Below, one piece after another: positions 6,055-13,258 of a stretch of DNA of 13,671 bases. The position numbers and the translations under genes are program-made. How positions within the stretch are numbered: the stretch's first letter is position 1; each line of letters opens with the position of its first letter. The stretch is from contig JBBTRZ010000037.1 of the NCBI GenBank assembly GCA_038064935.1, positions 1 through 13,671 on the forward strand, written 5' to 3'. This DNA is from JAGVGK01 sp038064935 (GTDB taxonomy: Bacteria; Patescibacteriota; Minisyncoccia; Phycocordibacterales; JACOZG01). Under the pieces are notes generated by a model that did not search any database, had not been told where the DNA came from, and saw only the letters and a program-made list of their open reading frames with translations.

Positions 6055-6068
6055 ATCTATGCTAGAAT
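6038..6068 (+). promoter_or_regulatory. Putative promoter of the response regulator
   Basis: TTGGCA (6038-6043), a 19-nt spacer and TAGAAT (6063-6068) preceded by TGC. The -10 ends 9 nt before the ATG at 6078, predicting a leader of about 3 nt. The spacer is longer than ideal. It overlaps the end of the kinase gene. Confidence 0.45.
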
Positions 6069-6077
6069 CTTACCAAT

Positions 6078-6470
6078 ATGACCGAAGATAAAAAAGTCAC
6101 CATTTTAATTGTCGAAGATGAGGAAGTGCAACGGAAACCGCTCGCCGACCAATTACGCGATGAAGGTTTCCAAGTACTCACGGCCCAGAACGGTCAAGAG
6201 GGTTTAGAGTTGGCGTTGCGAGAACATCCTGATCTCATTTTGCTCGATATTCTGATGCCGATCTTGGATGGTTTGGCGATGATGAAAAAGTTGCGCGAGG
6301 CCAATGCTTGGGGGAAGAAGGTGCCGGTAATTCTCCTCACCAATCTAAATCCCGACGAAGAGGAAATTATGAAAGCGATTACGAGGGATGAGCCGGCCTA
6401 CTTCCTGGTCAAATCCGATATTACCTTGCAGGGGGTGGTGGAAAAAATCAGAGAACGCTTGGCCCTTTAA
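6078..6470 (+). CDS. Single-domain response regulator (CheY-like receiver)
   Basis: A 130-residue receiver domain with no output domain. The acidic pair is E13-D14, the phospho-acceptor is D57 in LLDILMPILDG, the switch Thr is T88 in VILLTN, and the conserved Lys is K112 in YFLVKSD. It lies 23 nt after the histidine kinase and is its likely phosphorylation target, or a relay to an unseen partner. An upstream -10 suggests it can also be transcribed alone. Its stop codon overlaps that of convergent pheS in the shared bases TTAA (6467-6470). Confidence 0.93.
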   Translation: MTEDKKVTILIVEDEEVQRKPLADQLRDEGFQVLTAQNGQEGLELALREHPDLILLDILMPILDGLAMMKKLREANAWGKKVPVILLTNLNPDEEEIMKAITRDEPAYFLVKSDITLQGVVEKIRERLAL

Positions 6471-7600
6471 CGGATACTCGCCGAGAATTCACCGGCCGTG
6501 CGCTCCCGAATTTTATTATCGAGGTCATTAATCTCGGCATTAGTCAGTGTCCGCTCGGGATGACGGTAGACGAGACGGAAGGTGTAGCTCACTTTCCCCG
6601 CGCCAAACTTGGCGGCGTTCTCGTATTTATCGAGAAGTGTCACCTCTTCCACTAAGTTGCCACCGAGATCACGGATTAGATCAAAATAATTATTTGGCAC
6701 GAATGAATCGGGCACAATGAAGGAAATGTCGCGCGTGATTGGCGGGTATTTCGACACTTCTGCATATTGGCGACCCAATTCGAGTTGCTTCTTGACCCGC
6801 GGATCGTCGGACCACAGGAGTCGGATGTCGGGGAGATTCATATTCAAGATGGCCAGGCGTTCGAGACCGAAGCCAAAGGCCCAACCGTGGTAATTGGTGA
6901 CACCAAAATTAGCCAGCACTTTTTCTCGCGGCAGGCCGCCGCCTAAGATCTCGATCCATTGAGCCCCTTTCTCGACCTCCACTTCCAGGCTCGGATCAGT
7001 GTAAGGGAACGCGTCGGGATTGAAGCGGAAGTTAACTTTGGGTCCAAAAAGATTTTGGGTGATGTCAGTCAAAACTTTTTTCAAATCGTCAATCGTGGGG
7101 ATGGGTGTTGAATCGGGAGCTAGGTACAGCCCGCCCATCTGGTGGAATACATTCATGTGCCGCCGATCAATCTCGTCTTTCCGATAAACTTTGCCATAGC
7201 AGAGGACGCCAAGTGGTAGGCGGGCGGCAATCTTCGCCTTAACCTGTGGTTGAGTGAGATAGTAATACCACATCACCGTGTCGTGCGTCCGGAGAATATG
7301 CTTTTCGTCCACATAGTAAGTATCGGAACGACTGCGCGCCGGGTGATCGGGGGCGAAATTAAATAAATCGAAACTGACCTCGGTTGAGACGATCTCGGGA
7401 ATAGTAATGAGATCGAAAGTTTGGAAAAGGGGGAGCTTCTTTACCTGCTCAACGAGCGCGAAGAGGGGACTGCCCGGGATTCGCGACAAATCTGGTAAAC
7501 TCAAATAACGCCGCAGGCGTTTGCCCTCGGCATCTTCCCGGTCCGCCAATTCCGTCCGCAATTGCCTCTCTTCCTCCAGCGATATCACATATTCAGCCAT
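6467..7600 (-). CDS. pheS: Phenylalanyl-tRNA synthetase, monomeric (mitochondrial-like) architecture
   Basis: Charges tRNA-Phe. Residues about 60-275 form the class II catalytic core: LRTHDTVMW (103-111), motif 2 GKVYRKDEIDRRH with FHQ (136-154), FPYTDPSLEVEV (198-209), and motif 3 AFGFGLERLA (241-250). Residues 285-377 are a C-terminal FDX-ACB anticodon-binding domain (YPPITRDISF, LVYRHPERTLT), which in normal bacteria belongs to the beta subunit PheT. Catalytic alpha core plus FDX-ACB in one chain, without the N-terminal coiled coil, is the layout of mitochondrial FARS2. The HQxEG Glu that binds the Phe amino group is Gly156. No pheT is in the window. A -10 lies 6 nt before the ATG. The symbol pheS is the nearest standard one. 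Confidence 0.88.
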   Translation of the reverse strand: MAEYVISLEEERQLRTELADREDAEGKRLRRYLSLPDLSRIPGSPLFALVEQVKKLPLFQTFDLITIPEIVSTEVSFDLFNFAPDHPARSRSDTYYVDEKHILRTHDTVMWYYYLTQPQVKAKIAARLPLGVLCYGKVYRKDEIDRRHMNVFHQMGGLYLAPDSTPIPTIDDLKKVLTDITQNLFGPKVNFRFNPDAFPYTDPSLEVEVEKGAQWIEILGGGLPREKVLANFGVTNYHGWAFGFGLERLAILNMNLPDIRLLWSDDPRVKKQLELGRQYAEVSKYPPITRDISFIVPDSFVPNNYFDLIRDLGGNLVEEVTLLDKYENAAKFGAGKVSYTFRLVYRHPERTLTNAEINDLDNKIRERTAGEFSASIR

Positions 7601-7606
7601 CGCTCC

Positions 7607-7635
7607 ATTGTAGGCCTAAAATGCGGCGGGATCAA
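7607..7635 (-). promoter_or_regulatory. Putative pheS promoter
   Basis: On the minus strand TTGATC (7635-7630), a 17-nt spacer and TACAAT (7612-7607), then 6 nt to the ATG at 7600. The predicted start site falls at the start codon. The -35 overlaps the rnr stop codon, so pheS can be transcribed apart from rnr. GGAG just before the ATG is too close to serve as a ribosome-binding site. Confidence 0.5.
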
Positions 7636-9566
7636 ACAAACTCGAAGTCAATCATGCGGGCGGGGAGGTCGGTTTTGATGACTTTGACGCGGACGGGGTC
7701 GCCCAAGCGGTATTTCTTACCGGTATTTTTCCCGACCATCGCGTAATTCTTCTCGTCAAAAATATAGAAGTCGTTGGTGAGCGTCGCGAGCCGAACCATG
7801 CCCTCGGCCAAGGTCTCCGTCTCTTGAATGAAGATGCCCCACTTGGCAAGGCCGGAGATGACACCGTTAAAGATTTGACCAATTTTCGTCCCCATAAATT
7901 CAATTTGTTTGTAGCGAATGGAGTCGCGCTCGGCCTCTTGCGCTTCCACCTCGCGCACCGAGGCGTGCGCGGCGAGTCGGCGATAGTCGGCGAGCATTTC
8001 GGGGGAAGGTTTTTCCCCGCGCTGATAAATTTCGAGCAGGCGATGCACCATTAGATCCGGATAACGGCGAATGGGCGAGGTGAAATGAGTGTAATGGGGA
8101 AAGGCGAGACCGTAGTGGCCAATATTTTTCGTATCATAAATTGCCTTGGCCATCGCCCGCATCGTCGCCGTCCGGACCATCCCTTCCTCGGGCGTGCCGT
8201 TGACGGAGGCGAGGAAGGCGTTGATCGCTTGGCCGGTGACGCCCGCCTTCGTCATTGGTAAGCGGTAACCCAAAGGTCGGACGAAGGCGGCGAGCGTCTC
8301 GAGGCGATCGCGGTCGGGGACATCGTGGACGCGATAGACGAAGCGGCCGGGTTCATTCTTCACAATCTCGGACACATATTCCGCCACTTTACGATTAGCG
8401 AGGAGCATAAAATCTTCAATCAAGAGATGGATGTCGCTCCGCACTTTCTTATACACTCGAATCGGTCGCCCCGACGCATCGAGCTCAAATTTTATTTCTT
8501 CGTTCTCGAACGAGATCGCGCCTTGGGCAATCTTTTTTTCTCGTAGGGCGTAGGCGAGTTTATTTAGGGTCAGTAGTGTCGGAGCGAATGGTCCTTCTTT
8601 AGAGTCGAGCACGGCTTGCCCCTCTTCGTAAGTGAAGCGTTGGGCCGAGCGGATAATCGTTTTAGCAAATTCGGTTTTTATAATTTCCCCCGCCGATGAC
8701 ATGGCGACAATGACCGAGAACGAAAGTTTGTCTTCATTGGGCTTCAAACTACACAAGTCATTGGAGAGTGTTTCGGGGAGCATGGGGATTGTCCGATCAA
8801 CGAGATAGATCGAAGTAGCCCGTTTCTTAGCTTCATTGTCGAGGGCGGTGCCGGGACGAACATAGTGAGAGACATCAGCAATATGAATGCCCACTTCATA
8901 ATTTTGGTCATCAAGCACTCGAAAAGATAGGGCGTCGTCAAAGTCTTTGGCATCAATCGGATCAATGGTAAAAGTTGGGATTTGACGGAAATCGCGGCGT
9001 TTCTTAGCTTCGTTTGCCAAGTTAGCTGGTTCGTTGTCTTTAAGTACCCGAGCTTCGGTCTCGACACCAACTGGGAAAACTGATTTGAAGCCACGATCGT
9101 AGACGATCGCGAGCATCTCAGTCTCGTGGCTTCCCGGCGGGCCAATCACTTCAATCACTTCACCGAGCGGATCTTTTTTAGAATCATCCCATTTAGTAAT
9201 TTTAGCGAGCACTTTATCACCGGCTTTCCCGCCCGCCAGATTTTCCGGACGAATTAAAATATCCTTATACACGCGCTTGTCATCGGGAACGAGATAATAG
9301 AAACCACCCTCATGCTCGAGCGTACCAACAAATTCTAATTTCTTCCGCTCGAGAATCTCTACGACCGCGCCAGTTTGGTTTTCTTCGAAACCATTTTTAG
9401 GCGCTACTGCTTGTGGTTGGAGCAGTACTCGGACGCGGTCGCCGTGAAGCGCGGTTTTCAAATCCGTCGGATCAATCTCGATACTCGCAGCCTTAGGATC
9501 AACGCTCACATACCCAATCCCCTTGCCCGAAATTCGAATCATCCCTTCAATATATTTCTCTTTCAC
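7632..9566 (-). CDS. rnr: RNase R/RNase II family 3'-5' exoribonuclease
   Basis: Degrades RNA processively from the 3' end. At 644 residues it lacks the N-terminal helix-turn-helix of E. coli RNase R (813 residues). Domains: cold-shock domains (about 5-150, ISGKGIGYVSVD), the RNB catalytic core (about 190-520) with metal-binding acidic residues D202, D208, D210, D211 in TIDPIDAKDFDDA and later HFTSPIRRYPDLMVHRLL, and a C-terminal S1 domain (about 560-644, FNGVISGLAKWGIFI). The start is GTG at 9566, where a -10 lies 6 nt upstream and there is no Shine-Dalgarno. It is divergent from rpsP across 46 bp and followed by pheS 31 nt later. Confidence 0.93.
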   Translation of the reverse strand: MKEKYIEGMIRISGKGIGYVSVDPKAASIEIDPTDLKTALHGDRVRVLLQPQAVAPKNGFEENQTGAVVEILERKKLEFVGTLEHEGGFYYLVPDDKRVYKDILIRPENLAGGKAGDKVLAKITKWDDSKKDPLGEVIEVIGPPGSHETEMLAIVYDRGFKSVFPVGVETEARVLKDNEPANLANEAKKRRDFRQIPTFTIDPIDAKDFDDALSFRVLDDQNYEVGIHIADVSHYVRPGTALDNEAKKRATSIYLVDRTIPMLPETLSNDLCSLKPNEDKLSFSVIVAMSSAGEIIKTEFAKTIIRSAQRFTYEEGQAVLDSKEGPFAPTLLTLNKLAYALREKKIAQGAISFENEEIKFELDASGRPIRVYKKVRSDIHLLIEDFMLLANRKVAEYVSEIVKNEPGRFVYRVHDVPDRDRLETLAAFVRPLGYRLPMTKAGVTGQAINAFLASVNGTPEEGMVRTATMRAMAKAIYDTKNIGHYGLAFPHYTHFTSPIRRYPDLMVHRLLEIYQRGEKPSPEMLADYRRLAAHASVREVEAQEAERDSIRYKQIEFMGTKIGQIFNGVISGLAKWGIFIQETETLAEGMVRLATLTNDFYIFDEKNYAMVGKNTGKKYRLGDPVRVKVIKTDLPARMIDFEFV

Positions 9567-9572
9567 GCCGCT

Positions 9573-9602
9573 ACCATAGCATTTTTTACCGCCCTGTGCT
9601 AA
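9573..9602 (-). promoter_or_regulatory. Putative rnr promoter
   Basis: On the minus strand TTAGCA (9602-9597), an 18-nt spacer and TATGGT (9578-9573) preceded by TGC. The -10 ends 6 nt before the GTG start, predicting a leaderless mRNA. Its -35 coincides with the extended -10 of the divergent rpsP promoter. Confidence 0.45.
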
Positions 9603-9605
9603 TCT
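9597..9605 (+). promoter_or_regulatory. Putative rpsP promoter, extended -10
   Basis: TGC followed by TAATCT (9600-9605); the -35 region is poor. The -10 ends 7 nt before the rpsP ATG, again predicting a leaderless transcript. It overlaps the -35 of the divergent rnr promoter, so the two could compete for polymerase. Confidence 0.45.
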
Positions 9606-9612
9606 TTAAGTC

Positions 9613-9987
9613 ATGTTAAGAATCAGGTTACAACGAGTGGGGCGGAAGCACGAGACGGCCTTTCGGGTCGTGGTCGTGGATAGTCGCCGGGGGACGAAGA
9701 GTGGCCGGGCGCTCGAGATTGTCGGTTCTTATGATCCGCGACGAGGTAAACCCAGTCTCAAAACTGATCGAATTAAACATTGGCTCTCGGTTGGGGCGCA
9801 GGCCTCGGGGACCGCTCATAATTTACTCGTAGATACGAAAATTGTTGCGGGGCCAAAAGTGAATGTTTTGCCCAAACGGAAGCCGAAAGAAAAGGTTGAG
9901 ACAAAAGCGACTGATTCGATAACGGCGGTTGCGTCAGAGGTTGCGCCGACTGAAAACCCTGCTACAATTACCCCATTAGCAGTTTAA
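9613..9987 (+). CDS. rpsP: 30S ribosomal protein S16
   Basis: S16 of the small subunit, involved in 30S assembly. MLRIRLQRVGRKHETAFRVV, VVDSRRGTKSGR and IVGSYDPR followed by the D-R-I-K-H-W-L segment are family signatures. The core ends near residue 85; a further 40 residues form a Lys-rich then Ala/Thr/Pro-rich tail that looks disordered. It heads the rpsP-khpA-trmD cluster. The usual rimM between S16/KhpA and TrmD is absent. No Shine-Dalgarno precedes the ATG. Confidence 0.95.
   Translation: MLRIRLQRVGRKHETAFRVVVVDSRRGTKSGRALEIVGSYDPRRGKPSLKTDRIKHWLSVGAQASGTAHNLLVDTKIVAGPKVNVLPKRKPKEKVETKATDSITAVASEVAPTENPATITPLAV
9941..9968 (+). promoter_or_regulatory. Possible internal promoter for khpA-trmD
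   Basis: TTGCGC (9941-9946), a 16-nt spacer and TACAAT (9963-9968) preceded by TGC, lying in the Ala/Thr-rich tail of rpsP. It would start about 22 nt before the khpA ATG. It may be chance within coding sequence. Confidence 0.35.
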
Positions 9988-9996
9988 GATTTTTAT

Positions 9997-10341
9997 ATGG
10001 CGGAAAATTACATGGATCAGGATTTCCTCGCTTATGTCGTGAAGTCGTTGGTTGATCATCCCGAAGAAGTTAAGTTGACTCGCAAGGTAGATGAGATGGG
10101 CGTCCTCCTCTCGCTCGACCTTCACCCCGAAGATATGGGGAAAATTATTGGCCGGCAGGGGAATACAGCTAAAGCCATCCGGACTTTGCTCCGTGTCGTG
10201 GGGATGAAAAATAATGCTCGAGTAAATCTCAAGATTAATGAGCCTGAAGGCGGATTACGACCCACCGCAACTGTGACCAGTCAGACCTCGAAAAGCGCGG
10301 CCGATTCCGTGGACGAAGTGATGAATGACATCAAGGATTAA
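9997..10341 (+). CDS. khpA: KH-domain RNA-binding protein KhpA
   Basis: A 114-residue single type II KH protein. LVDHPEEV (18-25) and GKIIGRQGNTAKAIRTLL (48-65), with the RNA-binding GxxG loop at 52-55 (GRQG), are the KhpA/YlqC signature. In Firmicutes KhpA pairs with KhpB (Jag/EloR) and binds many RNAs; its place between rpsP and trmD is conserved in many bacteria. A Ser/Thr/Asp-rich tail follows residue 85. The ATG at 10012 is an alternative start that would match shorter homologues. The last 17 nt overlap trmD. Confidence 0.9.
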   Translation: MAENYMDQDFLAYVVKSLVDHPEEVKLTRKVDEMGVLLSLDLHPEDMGKIIGRQGNTAKAIRTLLRVVGMKNNARVNLKINEPEGGLRPTATVTSQTSKSAADSVDEVMNDIKD

Positions 10342-11020
10342 ACTTGGCCGATTAAATTTCCATCTTATTACCTTATTCCCGGAACTGATTCGGCCTTATC
10401 TTGCCGAATCAATCGTCGCCCGAGCGATCCGGCGGAAGATTATTAATGTCTCGATCCATGATCTACGGGATTATGGCGGCGAACATTATCGGATTGATGA
10501 TCGGCCGTACGGCGGCGGCCCGGGGATGGTCATCCGCGCCGAACCGGTCATCCGCGCCGTCTTGGCGATTAAAAGCAAAAAGCCGGCGAGAGTCGTCATT
10601 CTCTCGCCAGCTGGCAAAGAATTCACTAATAAGCTAGCCGAGCGCTGGGCGAAGCAAGACCGGCCGCTCATTCTAATCGCCGGTCGTTATGAGGGGATTG
10701 ACGCGCGGGTGAAAAAAATTCTCAAAGCTGAACCAGCTCGCGCCACGGTGGAAGAAATTTCCGTCGGCCCCTACACGGTGACGGGTGGAGAATTGCCGGC
10801 GCTTATCATAATCGACGCTGTCACGCGGCGTCTGCCGGGTGTCTTGGGCGATGATTTGTCAGTCGAAGAGAAGCGTGTCGCGAGTCACGAAGTGTACACA
10901 CGACCCGAAGTCATCACCCATCGCCGTCGCCATTATCGTGTCCCCTCAGTCCTCCTCTCCGGTCATCATAAAAAAATTAATGATTGGAATCTTACTCGAA
11001 GTGGATGTCGCGGGTGGTGA
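10325..11020 (+). CDS. trmD: tRNA (guanine37-N1)-methyltransferase with altered active site
   Basis: SPOUT enzyme that makes m1G37 next to the anticodon and prevents +1 frameshifting. HLITLFPELI (13-22), DDRPYGGGPGMVI (58-70), LSPAGKEF, IAGRYEGID (118-126) and VTGGELPALIIIDAV (152-166) identify it. R121, E123 and R168 match E. coli R114, E116 and R154. The catalytic Asp (E. coli D169) is not present: GVLGDDLSVEEKRVASHEVYTRPEV has Lys183 at that place and is four residues shorter. GDY of the SAM loop is GPY (148-150). The C-terminus is short, ending soon after WNL. Its start overlaps khpA and its end overlaps convergent recG by 29 bp. The family call is firm; activity is less certain. Confidence 0.9.
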   Translation: MTSRIKLGRLNFHLITLFPELIRPYLAESIVARAIRRKIINVSIHDLRDYGGEHYRIDDRPYGGGPGMVIRAEPVIRAVLAIKSKKPARVVILSPAGKEFTNKLAERWAKQDRPLILIAGRYEGIDARVKKILKAEPARATVEEISVGPYTVTGGELPALIIIDAVTRRLPGVLGDDLSVEEKRVASHEVYTRPEVITHRRRHYRVPSVLLSGHHKKINDWNLTRSGCRGW

Positions 11021-13181
11021 GAGTGGCAAGACGCGAGATGAGAAGGGGGTAATGAGTGAGATCGGGGTCGGTGGCGATAAGGCGCTTCGCTTCCGCGCGT
11101 GCGGCTTCGACCATCTTCAAATTTTTAATCGCTTCCATGCCGATATCCGAGATGCCCCATTGCTTCCCGCCCGCGAGCGCGCCCGCGCCGCGCAGGGTGA
11201 GATCATACTCGGCGAGGGCGAAGCCGCTAGCGGCTGATTCGAGATAACTCAAACGGGTGAGATTCCCGGCCTCGCCGTCGGTGGTGAAGAGGTAGCAGTA
11301 AGCGGCGCGGGCGCTTCGAGCGACACGCCCGCGCAGTTGGTGGAGTTGCGCGAGGCCGAAGCGTTCAGCGCCTTCAATCACGATGACGGTGGCATTGGGC
11401 ACATTGACTCCCACTTCGATGACCGAAGTGGTGACGAGAATATCTATTTTGTGCGTGGTAAAATTAACCATTACTTCTTCTTTATCAATTGGTTTTAATT
11501 TGCCGTGCAGTAACCCCAGTCGGAAATCGGGGAAAATATCGCGTGCCAATCGCTCGTATTCCACCTTCGCCGACTTGGCGTTTAAGGCCAGAGCTTTCAA
11601 TGGGCCCGCTTCGCCGAAGCTCCAGCGAGGCGAGTCAGGGGCATTGATTCGCGGACAGATGATATAGCATTGGCGACCGGACTTTAGCTCGTTTCTAATT
11701 TTTTCATAAATATTAGCTCGTATTTTTTCTGTGACGATTTGTGTCACGACCGGTTGCCGACCCGGCGGGAGTTCGTCGAGGAGTGTCAGATCAAGGTCGC
11801 CGTAGAGAGTGAGAGCGAGCGTCCGAGGAATCGGGGTCGCGGTCATCGAGAGGAGATGGGGTACGGCTGGTCGGGCGGCTTTTTCACCTTGTCCGACCAA
11901 GCGTTTTCTCTGCATCACGCCGAAACGATGCTGTTCGTCAATAATCGTGAGCCCGAGTTGTTTCCAACGCACCGTTTTTTGAATCAAGGTTTGCGTGCCA
12001 ATGAGAATCGGGATCTCACCGTTCGCCACCCATTTGAGAAGTTGAACGCGACTGATCTCGGTGTGGGTATTGGGATTTATTTTAGACGGAAACTTCCGGC
12101 AATCGCCGCCGGTCAAGAGGCCGATGTTGATATTGATTCCGGCGAAATTGGCGATGAAGGATTCGAAATGTTGACGAGCGAGAATCTCGGTCGGCACCAT
12201 GTAGGCGACTTCATTGCCGGCCGTGACGGCGGCGTAGGCGGCTAGGGCGGCGACCATGGTTTTGCCTGAACCAACATCGCCTTCCAGGAGGCGCGCCATC
12301 GGTTGTTGTTTAGCCAGATCTTTAATAACTGTCTGAATCGCGAGCGTTTGAGCTCGGGTGAGGGGGAAGGGGAGCCGAGCGACGAATGCTTCGATGGCTT
12401 GAGGGGACACTTTGATCGGATGGGCAATTTGGCTTTGGTAACTCATGCGCCGCCTTGCGCGATCTAGTTGAATCATAAAAATCTCCTCAAACGCGAACCG
12501 TTTGCGAGCGGCGATGGCATCGGTTTCCCGCCGCGGCGCGTGAATCCAGACGAGAGCGGTGCCGAGTGACGGGAGATTGTATCGGGTTAAAATTTTTTGA
12601 GGCAGAGGATCAATTAATTTTTGAGCCTCACCCAAACGGAGCAGTTTTTTCATCGCGTGATAGAACCAGGCGCTCGAGAGACCTCTCGTCTCGGGATAGA
12701 TCGGGAGGAGTGAGGTTTGCCCCTCACTATTTTCTCCGGCAAAGAGCGACTCACTGTGATCAGGGAGTCGTTCCAGCCGTTCAATCTCGGGGTTTGCGAG
12801 ATAAAATTTCCCCTTCCGTTCGGCGACTTTACCTCGGAGACAAGCGAAGTTTCCGACCGATACTTTTTTCGCCAAGTAAACCTGATGAAACCAAATGGCT
12901 TTAATTTGGCCTGTCGTGTCATTTAGCGTCACTTCGCCAATCGGCAATTTATTTCGGAAACTGCGATCAATTTTCACCGCCGTCACTTCGCCCGTTACCC
13001 GTACGGTTTCGCCCGGCACTAGATCTCGAATCAGCCGTTCGCGCCCGGCCGCCTCATAACGACTAGGGAAGTGGCGAAGCAAATCCTCGACCGTCACCAA
13101 ACCGAGCCGAGCGAGAGCAGTTTTTTGGAGAGCGGTGAGTCGAAAGTAATTAGTGAGCATTAATAAGTTCAATATCTTCAT
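10992..13181 (-). CDS. recG: ATP-dependent DNA helicase RecG
   Basis: Remodels stalled replication forks and branched DNA. Order: wedge/OB-fold domain (about 50-145), helicase domain 1 with Walker A GDVGSGKT (301-308), DEQH (415-418) and SMTATPIPRTL (445-455), then domain 2 with TTSVIEVGVNVPNATV and QLRGRVARS (615-623). Motif VI normally reads GRVGRG. LRGAGALAGGKQWG replaces the usual LRGPGE...QSG. At 729 residues it is longer than E. coli RecG (693), partly through about 16 extra residues near 512-533 whose DNA is a palindrome. A leader of about 17 nt with AAGGA precedes ATG 13181; ATG 13160 is an alternative start. The 3' end overlaps trmD. Confidence 0.95.
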   Translation of the reverse strand: MKILNLLMLTNYFRLTALQKTALARLGLVTVEDLLRHFPSRYEAAGRERLIRDLVPGETVRVTGEVTAVKIDRSFRNKLPIGEVTLNDTTGQIKAIWFHQVYLAKKVSVGNFACLRGKVAERKGKFYLANPEIERLERLPDHSESLFAGENSEGQTSLLPIYPETRGLSSAWFYHAMKKLLRLGEAQKLIDPLPQKILTRYNLPSLGTALVWIHAPRRETDAIAARKRFAFEEIFMIQLDRARRRMSYQSQIAHPIKVSPQAIEAFVARLPFPLTRAQTLAIQTVIKDLAKQQPMARLLEGDVGSGKTMVAALAAYAAVTAGNEVAYMVPTEILARQHFESFIANFAGININIGLLTGGDCRKFPSKINPNTHTEISRVQLLKWVANGEIPILIGTQTLIQKTVRWKQLGLTIIDEQHRFGVMQRKRLVGQGEKAARPAVPHLLSMTATPIPRTLALTLYGDLDLTLLDELPPGRQPVVTQIVTEKIRANIYEKIRNELKSGRQCYIICPRINAPDSPRWSFGEAGPLKALALNAKSAKVEYERLARDIFPDFRLGLLHGKLKPIDKEEVMVNFTTHKIDILVTTSVIEVGVNVPNATVIVIEGAERFGLAQLHQLRGRVARSARAAYCYLFTTDGEAGNLTRLSYLESAASGFALAEYDLTLRGAGALAGGKQWGISDIGMEAIKNLKMVEAARAEAKRLIATDPDLTHYPLLISRLATLTTRDIHFE
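11607..11632 (-). repeat. Palindromic element in frame inside recG
   Basis: CGCTTCGC (11607-11614) pairs with GCGAGGCG (11625-11632) over 8 bp with one G-T wobble and a 10-nt loop. It codes for part of SPRWSFGEAG, in a stretch with no counterpart in E. coli RecG. It resembles the in-frame palindromic elements known from Rickettsia, though its sequence differs from E1-E4. Confidence 0.5.
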
Positions 13182-13187
13182 TAAAAA

Positions 13188-13232
13188 TCCTTAAATTTAA
13201 CGATACTATAACGATCTCAACCCAAAAAGCAA
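13188..13232 (-). promoter_or_regulatory. recG promoter and ribosome-binding site
   Basis: On the minus strand TTGCTT (13232-13227), a 16-nt spacer and TATAGT (13210-13205), giving a start near 13198. The leader carries AAGGA (13192-13188) about 6 nt before the ATG at 13181. This is a conventional leadered layout, unlike most other promoters in the window. Confidence 0.5.
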
Positions 13233-13258
13233 GCGGAGGTTTGGATTATTTTTTAGAC

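Noticed and set aside
8744..9145. 133-residue minus-strand ORF
   Set aside because: Alternative frame inside rnr, across its conserved catalytic region.
11739..12245. 168-residue plus-strand ORF
   Set aside because: Antisense shadow of recG; low-complexity Arg/Glu/Gly composition, no start signal.
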